From: Panopea generosa
Taxonomy: Eukaryota > Mollusca > Bivalvia > Adapedonta > Hiatellidae
DNA: 64,000 bases
Reading direction: 5' to 3'
Assembly: GCA_029582155.1 (NCBI GenBank)
Contig: CM055895.1
Location: forward strand, 52,543,250 to 52,607,249
Every line of letters begins with the position of its first letter. Within the stretch, counting starts at the first letter, position 1. Positions 55,617-64,000 of the stretch are shown piece after piece. The notes under the pieces were generated by a model. The model ran no database searches and was not told the origin of the DNA. It saw only the letters and a program-made list of their open reading frames with translations. The translations under genes were made by a program, and so were the position numbers.

Positions 55617-56212
55617 ACCAACAGGACCTAAATATAAAACTAACCAACAGGACCTAAACATAAAACTAACCAACAGGACCTAAATATAAAACTAACCAAC
55701 AGGACCTAAATATAAAACTAACCAACAGAACCTAAATATAAAATTAACCAAAGGACCTAAATATAAAACAAACCAACAAGACCTAAATATAAAACTAACC
55801 AACAGGACCTAAATATAAAACTAACCAACAGGACCTAAATATAAAACTAACCAACAGGACCTAAATATAAAACTAACCAACAGGACCTAAATATACAACT
55901 AACCAACAGGACCTAAACATAAAACTAACCAACAGGACCTAAATATAAAACTAACCAACAGAGAATAAATATAAAATTTAACAAACAGGACCCAAATATA
56001 AAACTATCCAACAGGACCTAAATATAAAACTAACCAACAGAGCATGAATATAAAATTTAACAAACAGGACCCAAATATAAAACTAACCAACAGGATCTAA
56101 ATATAAAACTAACTTACAGGATCTAAATATAAAACTAACCAACAGGACCTAAACATTAAACTAACCAACAGGACTTAAATATAAACTAAGAAACAGGACC
56201 TAAATATAAAAC
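55617..56212. repeat. 26-bp tandem array, about 23 copies
   Basis: The unit is ataaaactaaccaacaggac plus ctaaat, very regular at the left and with variants (gagaataaat, gagcatgaat, aacaaacagg) to the right, some repeated as a block. Confidence 0.95.
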
Positions 56213-56804
56213 TCATGTTCAAACTCTGAAATTTTGTAATTTGTATTAAAGCTAATTTACAGGAAATCAACAACATCAAAAACAATCAATTTCAATGTAA
56301 CATTATCAGAAAATAAAAATAAAACATTTTAAACTAAATATTTAGCTATTAAAAAGGATTTAAAAATCGGCAATTCTGAGTTTGTGTCGTGTTCTAGACT
56401 CAAACGTTTGATGAATTTAAGCGCGGGAGACGTAGCAAAGGACACCACTACCAATGCATCATAAAACATTCAGAATTAGTTGAATTAGGTTTGTAAATAA
56501 TTTTGATTGAAAACAGCTGCACCAATAAGTTATCCACTGAATTACTTATACTCATTGTATTTTGATTTATTTTTAATTGGATTAAAACATCATTAAATCT
56601 GGTCAGTGTATTATCATTGTGGAACATGCTCGTGACAAAGGAGTTGAAATAAAACACATTTAGTTAAAAAGTTTGCTAGCATGAAAGTCATTTGTTTGAG
56701 AAATCTGATCTGAGTTCCTACATGTGAACTAAAAATAAGAGTAACATGAAACTGTTATGAACATGAAATGGTATTCATCCCTGCAAAATAAACAGATAAC
56801 TTCA

Positions 56805-57088
56805 CTGATGATGTTCCATTTGCAGAGACGAAATAACATTGTTTTCTTTTTCTATGTGGTTTCACGTCATTTTCAGCAACTGACAGGTTATATATGCTAT
56901 ATCCAGTTTTATTGATAGAGGAAGACCCAGTTTGAATCTGAGTAGAACCACCCTTCTTCAAATACTTTGCAAACTTTCTCACATAAAGTTTTTGGACTGA
57001 GCTGAGCTCGAACCCTCGACCTCTGCCCTGGTAAATGGTCAATAGACGGCAGCACCTTCGACCGCTTGGCCACAAAAGAGCCTTATAT
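56805..57088 (-). repeat. tRNA-derived SINE, family S5, copy 1
   Basis: The reverse complement begins ggctcttttgtggccaagcg (A-box-like, Ser/Leu tRNA style) and has gagggttcgagctc as B box. The body follows with actttatgtgagaaag, ggttctactcagattc and ataaaactggatata. A second copy lies at 58005-58185 in the same orientation. Confidence 0.7.
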
Positions 57089-58004
57089 GTGTACTTTGTA
57101 TGGCAGATTCTATCTAAAACAAATGTTTTAACGTATCCGCCTCCTAGTCCATGTCATGTAATAAAGAATAATTGCTGGGTTCAGTGATATAACGTATACA
57201 TTTACTTCGTATTTATTACATCGAAAGAGCCCTAAAGTGATATGGCCACGTGTAGTAAAGTCACTCCAAATGTATGCCATGTCCTTTTTATCCAATATTT
57301 CATCAGTGTAGTTTAATTACCAGCGCCCCTGTGGGTTCTATGGGATCACATCAGTGGTAGCAAGAATATGGTCATTTTGGTTGACACATGCCGTAGGGGG
57401 CGAGCAATTGAGATTTCAATAAGAAATTTGCTGGATGTTTGCAGTTTTAGAATGCAAAAATTATGGGTTTATTCTTTATGTCCATATATGTTTATTTTAT
57501 TTAGTTACTACTGATTTTAAGTTGTTTTTTTTTTCTTTTTAATTTCTTTTTGTGTATGTACATTTACACGGAGAGTTACTTCATTTCCAAGCCATGTAAC
57601 CTTTGTGTGTTGCTACACAATTTTCATTAATTGATTAGTTTAATTTGTTTTCTCTGTGCGTGTGCGCGTGTGTACGTGTGTACGTGTGTATTTTTAAAGA
57701 AAAAACTATTGTTTCTGTTACAGTACTTTCCCTTAAGACAAATATCGACCGTTGATGCGATGTTGTTGAAATTATTATTTCAAGTTATTCTGAATTTTTC
57801 CCTCTCTGTTCCTTTGTGTCGAGGGCTAATTTTGTATAAACGATCGATAGCTATATTTGGAGTGTAATTTTGTTTATTATCGTTTATTTGAAACTATCAA
57901 TAAAATAAACTATAACTGACTTGGATACGCTTGTTTGTGTTTTGATTTTGTTTATTTCCAACTCCGTTTATCGTTTGTAAAAGATACATAAATATTTGCA
58001 TATT
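57089..58004. other. Intergenic sequence, nothing recognised
   Basis: Short tgtgtacgtg tract at about 57659-57690. No gene seen. Confidence 0.45.
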
Positions 58005-58185
58005 ATTTTTTTAATGGGATTTCACTACATTTTCAACCCAATTCATGTTGCATATCTAGTTTTTAATGGTGGAGGAAAACTGCATAATGAATCTGAGTTT
58101 ACCCACCGTCTTTTAGCTAGTAAATGGTAATTTTTCTCACACAAAGTATTTGGAGCGAGCGGGACTCGAACCTACGAGCGTAGAA
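58005..58185 (-). repeat. tRNA-derived SINE, family S5, copy 2 (partial head)
   Basis: The reverse complement holds taggttcgagtcccgc (B box), then ctttgtgtgagaaa, aaactcagattcat and ttttcctccaccatta, aligning with the 56805-57088 copy. Confidence 0.65.
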
Positions 58186-58407
58186 AATATTAAATCAGTA
58201 GAATAGTCGTTCATGAATAATTACATCAATGAATCAATGATTACCTTATCAAACTAGAACTATGTCCCTGAGGGCATACGAAATAAGAGCATATATCCAA
58301 CAGAAAACGTAATATTCAAAGAACATAGCCATCACAACAGCATAAACATAAGTTAACGACAGAATAATCTTAACACCAATGAGTACAATATAAACATACA
58401 GCCGGAC

Positions 58408-58695
58408 CCAATTAGCTCAGTCGGTAACGCGTCTTACTATCAATCCAGGGGTCGTGAGTTTGAATACCCGCGGCAACAGTTTCCGTGATGATTGATATAC
58501 GACATTGTACCACAGTCTCATTATCATTCGTCTCTCACCGCTGATTCAAGTGAGAAAGTTATCAGTTACTTGCAGAAATGGAGTGTGCTCGAGTACTGGT
58601 CAACCTTTCAGGATCCCAGTGGTTAGGTTAACTGATCGTCTGTTAGCCCTCGATGGCATAAAATGACGCTAAATATTCAATCAATCAATCAACCA
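58408..58695 (+). repeat. tRNA-derived SINE with (aatc)n tail
   Basis: The head resembles a tRNA: attagctcagtcggtaacgc (A box) and ggggtcgtgagtttgaatac (B box, with insertions). The body continues through gtgctcgagtactggtcaac to a caatcaatcaatcaa tail. Deviations from the cloverleaf (short D arm, altered T loop) argue against a functional tRNA gene. Confidence 0.7.
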
Positions 58696-58737
58696 ATAAA
58701 CAATCAGCACACAGAAGAGGTGTTAAACGTATTTATG

Positions 58738-58880
58738 TGTTAAAACATCGATCGTCTTTCTGGGTAGAACCAGTACTAGGCTTATGCAGATAAAGGGTCT
58801 TGCTCTACACATAGCCGTGACGAAGGATCGAACCTACGGTCCTCCGATCAGAGGATCTACCACTAGACCATGCGTTCTAC
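58738..58880 (-). repeat. tRNA-derived SINE, family S2, copy 2
   Basis: The reverse complement reads gcatggtctagtggtagatc (A box), ccgtaggttcgatcct (B box), then the shared body gagcaagaccctttatctgc and tagtactggttctacccaga, matching 21345-21490. Confidence 0.75.
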
Positions 58881-59341
58881 AATAAGTATTAACCCCAGTA
58901 ATTAAGACCCTCGTAATGTTTTTTATTTGTTTGTAACGTTGTCTTATTCAATAACCCATTCAATGTATTTTATTGTTTTAGGTTGTGAAATAGTTTACTG
59001 CACCACGAAATAAAGTTTGAATTTTTGACACATTTACTTCTGTTTCAAATATCTATACTGTGTTTTCTTTCAACGGCTCGACATGCTTTGATAATTTCTT
59101 TTAACAATCAACTCAATGAATCTTAAAAAAGGGAAACCTTACACCGTGTTTCATTCATTGAATATACCGCTTAATTAGAAGGGGTATACTTATACTTAAA
59201 GCGTACATATACACCTTGGATATATTGGTTTTAAACAATCACAGGCATAAACAGTACATAGTATATTTTAAATTAAAATGAAATACATAAATGTAACAAT
59301 ATAATATATGATAAAGATATAGTTTAGGGAACTTATAAAAT
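58881..59341 (+). promoter_or_regulatory. Upstream region of the 1198-aa gene
   Basis: AT-rich, no clear core promoter. The ttataaaat directly before the ATG is too close to be a TATA box for this start. An in-frame TAA at 59336-59338 fixes the 5' limit of the ORF unless an upstream exon exists. Confidence 0.3.
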
Positions 59342-62300
59342 ATGGGCTCGGTATCTTCACACCTGTTTAGTCGCAGTACAAAGAGTGTCAAAATCGTCGA
59401 TGAAAGAAAACCAAAAGATGTCGTTCAATCAATGCCACAGGATGAAACTAAAGCAGTAAATGGTAAAACTGACGGTTCCGAATTAAGGGCAGATGAACCT
59501 GATGTGAAAGGCGACAGTCCAACACCGCATGTCTTAGTGAGTATCATGAAAGATAAGACTATTATTATAAGCGAGGGGAAAACTGCAGCAACACAAACAC
59601 CTGATTTTGAAAAAGAAATTGAAGAAAGTGCAGATTCGAGATTAGATTATCTGCCGCGATTAAATAGTCTTGAAGAAGAAATAAAAAGAAGTGACACTAG
59701 CGAACCGCCTTATTCAACACGGATTTATGAATATGGTGATAGAGTAAATTTCAAAAATAGCCGAAATTCGAAATATGAAGACTTGCAGACACCTACTTTA
59801 GAGGATGAATTGAAGTACGAATGTGAAGACAATGTAGATACTAAAGAACATGTTAAATTAGAGCCAAAATCAAAAAGTGTTGCTTTCGTAAACATAGCAG
59901 TTGGAACAGACGAAATAGTTGATGATACATCTCCAACAATAGATAGGAAAGATAAAAGATACGAAACAGAAGATGTTATTACAACGTTTGAAGATAAAGC
60001 AGTTGGGACTGTAAACGATAAATCTGTGAATACGGAAATTGAACCAAGTTACGAATCGGAAAACGGTATTACAACCTATGAAGATAAAGCAGTTGAAACT
60101 GTAAATGACAAATCTGTGAATACCGAAATCATATCGAGTTGTCAATACAAATCAGGGAGAGGCAGTGCAACGTTTGAAGATAAATCAGTTGGAACTATTA
60201 ATGATAAATCTGCGAATACCGAAATTGTATCGAGTTTACAATACGAATCAGGGAGAGGTAGTGCAACGTTTGAAGATAAAGCAGTTGGAACCATAAATGA
60301 TAAATCTGTGAATACTGAAAGTGTATCGAGTTACCAATACGAATCAGGGAGAGGCAGTGCAACGTTTGAAGATAAAGCAGTTGGAACCATTAATGATAAA
60401 TCTATGAATACCGAAAGTGTATCGAGTTACCAATACGAATCAGGGAGAGGCAGTGCAACGTTTGAAGATAAAGCAGTTGGAACCATAAATGATAAATCTG
60501 TGAATACCGAAATTGTATCGAGTTTACAATACGAATCAGGGAGAGGCAGTGCAACGTTTGAAGATAAAGCAGTTGGAACTATTAATGATAAATCTGTGAA
60601 TACCGAAATTGTATCGAGTTTACAATACGAATCAGGGAGAGGTAGTGCAACGTTTGAAGATAAAGCAGTTGGAACCATAAATGATAAATCTGTGAATACT
60701 GAAAGTGTATCGAGTTACCAATACGAATCAGGGAGAGGCAGTGCAACGTTTGAAGATAAAGCAGTTGGAACCATAAATGATAAATCTATGAATACCGAAA
60801 GTGTATCGAGTTACCAATACGAATCAGGGAGAGGCAGTGCAACGTTTGAAGATAAAGCAGTTGGAACCATAAATGATAAATCTGTGCATACCGAAATTGT
60901 ATCGAGTTTACAATACGAATCAGGGAGAGGTAGTGCAACGTTTGAAGATAAAGCAGTTGGAACCATCAATGATAAATCTGTGAATACCGAAATTGTATCG
61001 AGTTTACAATGCGAATCAGGGAGAGGCAGTGCAACGTTTGAAGATAAAGCAGTTGGAACTATTAATGATAAATCTGTGAATAACGAAATTGTATCGAGTT
61101 ACCAATACGAATCAGGGAGAGGCAGTGCAACGTTTGAAGATAAAGCAGTTGGAACTGTAAATGATAAATCTGTGAATACCGAAATCATATCGAGTTACCA
61201 ATACGAATCAGGGAGAGGTCATGGAACTTATGAAGATAAAGCTTTTGTAAATTATGTTACTGTGAATAAAGATGAATCTGCAATGAACGACAGTGATGAA
61301 AAGAAGACTATTGCATTTTTTGAAAATAAAGCAGTTGGTACTCAAGAAACTGCAAATGAGAAAAGTATAAAAGAAAGCAGTGAGAAAATAAAAAATGTTA
61401 ATTCTGATTTTGGAGATAAAGCTGTTGGAACTGAATGTGTTCAAAATGGGAAAATTGTGGATAAATTTAATGAAAGGAATATGACACCATGTACCGATGA
61501 TACTTTTGATGAAGCATATCCACTTAAAAAAACTTACTATTATTTAAAACGTGAACAAGAAACAAACACGTTTTCTTTGGGAGACAAAGAAGTTGGAACG
61601 CAAACTCCTGTGGATAAAGCAGTTGGAACTGAAGAAAATGTGGATGCAACAGCTAAAGTTAGTCGAAATGTTATGAATATTTATCATAACGACCATAACA
61701 TAGAAACTAGTAGTGAGAAAGACCAACAAAAGACGTCAAATGAAGAGTTGACAATAAATCAAAAACAATTTACAGGTACTTTAAAAGATAAAGCAATTGG
61801 AACTGAAGAATTTGTCATTGAGACGACTGAAAAAAATATTAAAGAAAATAAAAATAGTACGAATAAAAGTGCCAGTAGTTCATTCGATTTTAAGAATGAT
61901 CAAACAGAGACCGAAAAAGTCAATACTAAAAGCGTGAAACACAAACAAGAAACAGTTATTGTTTCTGGTGAAGAAAAGGCTAAAGGGACTGATGAAATAC
62001 TGAAAAACGGTAAAGGGGTAGAGATTGGAGATAGTGATTCAAACACGGATGAGGAGGAGAACAAATCATCGAAATGGTTTGATAATATTGAACCAATTAG
62101 ACCATTCGGAGAAGTTTCTTTGGAAAGATACGGCAAATACAAAGTAAGATTAGACAGTGAGAATGAAAATTGTATTATATCTGCAGCAACATTCTTAGAC
62201 ACTGGTGATATGGTTGCTATAGATAGAAGTAATCAAAAAATAAAATTTGTTGATTCTCAATTTAGATATATTTCATCGGAAAAGTTACCTGCGAAACCAT

Positions 62301-62938
62301 GGGCAGTGTGTGTCAGAGGTATTGACGTATACGTGACTATGGGCAATACTCAAATACAACATCTGTTTATTAAGGACATGACGTTTGAACTTGAGCGTGT
62401 TATTGACATCAAGGGAAGATGTTTGGGGATATGTTTGTTTGAAGAACATTTAGCTGTAGGTCTTCAAGTCGGCGAAGTGTGTTTAATTGATACTATGGGT
62501 GAAGTGCGTGGTACAATACAATTGCCACAAGTAGACGGCGGCAAACCTTGCAATCCGTGGCACCTTTGTGAAACTCTAGAACACAATCTACTTGTGACTG
62601 ATTCCGATGCACAGATGATATTTTGTCTCAACAAAACTGGTGATATTGTCTTTACGTTTAAGGGTCTAAGCTCACCACGTAGTACAGTAATCGACTCTGG
62701 GGGCAATATAGTGATAGTGGGGCGGGATAAAGAAACAGGAGTCGTGGTGACGATGTTGCCCAGAGACATGGAACTGCATAACATGCTTCACATCGAGGAC
62801 AAACCAGAGACGCGGTGTAGGGCATTATTGACGTGGGAACAACTGGAGTTTGTGCCGTACTGTGTCAGCTACAGACGAGACAATACCGTGGTGCTGGGAG
62901 GTTTGCAGGAGATACTTAAAATAATGAAAATGGTGTGA
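59342..62938 (+). CDS. Myristoylation-motif protein with DKAVGT repeats and a TRIM/NHL-like propeller
   Basis: Single-exon ORF of 1198 residues; an in-frame stop sits two codons before the ATG. The N-terminus MGSVSSHLF fits the N-myristoylation pattern (Gly2, Ser6), suggesting membrane attachment. Residues about 1-214 are charged and low in complexity, with ATQTPD near 83. Residues 215-244 are a 30-residue unit, and 245-628 are twelve 32-residue repeats (TFEDKAVGTINDKSVNTE, then SSxQYESGRGSA). Degenerate DKAVGT motifs continue to about 880. Residues about 930-1198 form six propeller-like blades (LDTGDMVAIDRSNQKIKFVD; PWAVCV; CLGICL; NPWHLCE; LLVTDSDAQMIFCLNKTGD; TVVLGGLQEILKIM), resembling the C-terminal NHL-like domain of mollusc TRIM proteins. 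RING, B-box and coiled coil are absent. The function is unknown; the repeats look disordered and acidic. Confidence 0.93.
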   Translation: MGSVSSHLFSRSTKSVKIVDERKPKDVVQSMPQDETKAVNGKTDGSELRADEPDVKGDSPTPHVLVSIMKDKTIIISEGKTAATQTPDFEKEIEESADSRLDYLPRLNSLEEEIKRSDTSEPPYSTRIYEYGDRVNFKNSRNSKYEDLQTPTLEDELKYECEDNVDTKEHVKLEPKSKSVAFVNIAVGTDEIVDDTSPTIDRKDKRYETEDVITTFEDKAVGTVNDKSVNTEIEPSYESENGITTYEDKAVETVNDKSVNTEIISSCQYKSGRGSATFEDKSVGTINDKSANTEIVSSLQYESGRGSATFEDKAVGTINDKSVNTESVSSYQYESGRGSATFEDKAVGTINDKSMNTESVSSYQYESGRGSATFEDKAVGTINDKSVNTEIVSSLQYESGRGSATFEDKAVGTINDKSVNTEIVSSLQYESGRGSATFEDKAVGTINDKSVNTESVSSYQYESGRGSATFEDKAVGTINDKSMNTESVSSYQYESGRGSATFEDKAVGTINDKSVHTEIVSSLQYESGRGSATFEDKAVGTINDKSVNTEIVSSLQCESGRGSATFEDKAVGTINDKSVNNEIVSSYQYESGRGSATFEDKAVGTVNDKSVNTEIISSYQYESGRGHGTYEDKAFVNYVTVNKDESAMNDSDEKKTIAFFENKAVGTQETANEKSIKESSEKIKNVNSDFGDKAVGTECVQNGKIVDKFNERNMTPCTDDTFDEAYPLKKTYYYLKREQETNTFSLGDKEVGTQTPVDKAVGTEENVDATAKVSRNVMNIYHNDHNIETSSEKDQQKTSNEELTINQKQFTGTLKDKAIGTEEFVIETTEKNIKENKNSTNKSASSSFDFKNDQTETEKVNTKSVKHKQETVIVSGEEKAKGTDEILKNGKGVEIGDSDSNTDEEENKSSKWFDNIEPIRPFGEVSLERYGKYKVRLDSENENCIISAATFLDTGDMVAIDRSNQKIKFVDSQFRYISSEKLPAKPWAVCVRGIDVYVTMGNTQIQHLFIKDMTFELERVIDIKGRCLGICLFEEHLAVGLQVGEVCLIDTMGEVRGTIQLPQVDGGKPCNPWHLCETLEHNLLVTDSDAQMIFCLNKTGDIVFTFKGLSSPRSTVIDSGGNIVIVGRDKETGVVVTMLPRDMELHNMLHIEDKPETRCRALLTWEQLEFVPYCVSYRRDNTVVLGGLQEILKIMKMV
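60074..61225 (+). repeat. 96-bp coding tandem repeat, 12 units
   Basis: Twelve units of exactly 96 bases with very few differences. Unit types by residue signature: A (NTEIVSSLQY), B (NTESVSSYQY) and C (MNTESVSSYQY). Their order from unit 2 is A B C A A B C A, so a four-unit (384-bp) block is duplicated. Each unit carries two DKxVxT motifs (DKAVGT and DKSVNT), implying an older internal doubling. Confidence 0.96.
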
Positions 62939-63253
62939 TATTGAACACAAACTGTTGAACGTAACGAACACTGAACAATTCCAAAATGATGTAGCAAATT
63001 GGACATCAAAAATAAAAGATAAATTAAATTTAAACCCACTAATGAGACATAAAGCGTTCTTTTTAAAATTGGTATGATAAACAAAACGTTTGGAGAAAGT
63101 TTCAAGATATGTTATATACTTCAAGATTTACAAGAGAAATTGAACTGTAAACAATTTATTATTAAATGTCCATCAATAATTTGTATGATATAATAATGTG
63201 TTAAGTTTCAAGGTCGCTCGTGCTAAGCATTAATGGGTACAGTGTAAAAATGA

Positions 63254-63272
63254 AATAAAAAATATAAATAAA
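63254..63272 (+). terminator. Polyadenylation signals of the 1198-aa gene
   Basis: Two AATAAA hexamers (63254-63259 and 63267-63272) lie about 320 bases after the stop. An earlier one is at 63011-63016. Which is used cannot be told. Confidence 0.45.
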
Positions 63273-63479
63273 ACTGTTCTCCCATTTTCGTTATAGTTAA
63301 AAGTGTTGATTTGTAAAAAGCTTTATGCCATTTATTCATTCATGCATTTATTCCAGAGTAATTTGGTCAGTATGTATAGTGATGTCATTTGTGTAAAACA
63401 TCGTTAATGCATGTGTTATAATTTAAAACATACAAATGAAGGCAATTTTGATTATGCAACGGAAATAACTTGGACATTT

Positions 63480-64000
63480 AAGTTTGGCCTGTTGAGGTAT
63501 TTCAGATATATAACTACTGTGTAAGTTTGGTGACAGTCAAATGAAAACTTCAGGTGCTAGAGTGCACATAACTTCAAATAATTTTGAAAACTTCAACATT
63601 AATTATTCAATTCGGCTGTTGAAATTGTTCAATATAGTATTGCTTTAAAACAACTTTGTAAGTTTTATTTTTTCAAGTGAAAACTGCATGTGCTGGCGCA
63701 CACTCCAGTCAAATAACGCATTATTTGATGATTCAAGTGTCAAAATTCCAACCATGTTAAACCGAGTTGGACAGTTCAAGATATCGTCAGAAATATTTTG
63801 GTGATATAACTAGTGTGTATTAATTTGGTAATATCAAATGAAAGCTGCGAGTCCTAGAGCGCATATAATGCCAAAATCACCATTTTTTACCATTTCTCCA
63901 ACATCCAGTTTGACCAGTTCAAGAATTCGTCCGAGACATTTCGGTAACATAATAACTGTACTGTGTAAGTTTGATTTAGATTAAATGAAATCTTCGAGAG
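63480..64000. repeat. Degenerate interspersed repeat running off the window
   Basis: Blocks of the form gtgtaagtttggtgacagtc, aaatgaaaact..aggtgctagag and cgcatataa recur at about 63519, 63656, 63815 and 63963 with strong divergence. No coding capacity. Confidence 0.5.

Noticed and set aside
58408-58480. Possible functional tRNA gene
   Set aside because: A and B boxes are present but the D and T arms do not pair well, and the sequence continues into a SINE body with an (aatc)n tail.
59870-62784. Minus-strand ORFs antisense to the 1198-aa gene
   Set aside because: Shadows of the real coding frame.
1-64000. Endogenous viral element
   Set aside because: Looked for viral polymerase, capsid and integrase motifs; none was seen beyond the LINE reverse transcriptase fragment, which has retrotransposon features.

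Overview
The window is AT-rich animal genomic DNA with widely spaced short exons, canonical GT/AG introns, SINEs, MITEs and very large tandem arrays. The repeat style and one of the two genes (a TRIM-type C-terminal propeller seen in large lophotrochozoan families) point to a mollusc, most probably a bivalve. That assignment is an inference from gene and repeat character; no species can be named from the sequence alone.

Two protein-coding genes are supported, both on the + strand. The first is the 3' three quarters of a TRPC-family cation channel. Fourteen exons can be chained in phase from 4210 to 52733, about 759 residues: the pre-S1 elbow, S1 to S6, the pore (LFWSIFG), the TRP helix (EWKFAR), the C-terminal KRLVKRY-like segment, an acidic/proline linker and a final coiled-coil exon. 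The ankyrin-repeat exons expected upstream are not in the window. The second gene is a single-exon ORF (59342-62938, 1198 aa). It has an N-myristoylation-type start, a long acidic region built on DKAVGT motifs with twelve near-identical 32-residue repeats, and a C-terminal six-bladed TRIM/NHL-like propeller.

Most of the remaining sequence is intron of the channel gene, loaded with repeats. Main arrays: 45 bp (2312-4040), 53 bp containing the exon end and splice donor (8025-8955), 53 bp of another sequence (15455-20075), 70 bp in an alternating dimer (24294-24852), about 45 bp running into an acceptor (26620-27064), 75 bp (27600-28345), 24 bp (36648-36775 and 40195-41135), 31 bp (43691-46136), trinucleotide (49215-49905) and 26 bp (55617-56212). 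Transposon remains include a mariner fragment, a LINE reverse transcriptase fragment, a Tc1-like element with terminal inverted repeats, a decayed two-gene Harbinger element (32271-34535), MITEs of at least two families, several tRNA-derived SINEs and an unnamed dispersed family with about eight copies.

The most notable points are: (1) the novel-looking myristoylated repeat/propeller protein, (2) a minisatellite that has copied the channel gene's own exon-intron junction about 17 times, (3) several arrays that abut splice sites of the same gene, and (4) a possible alternative 3' end of the channel.
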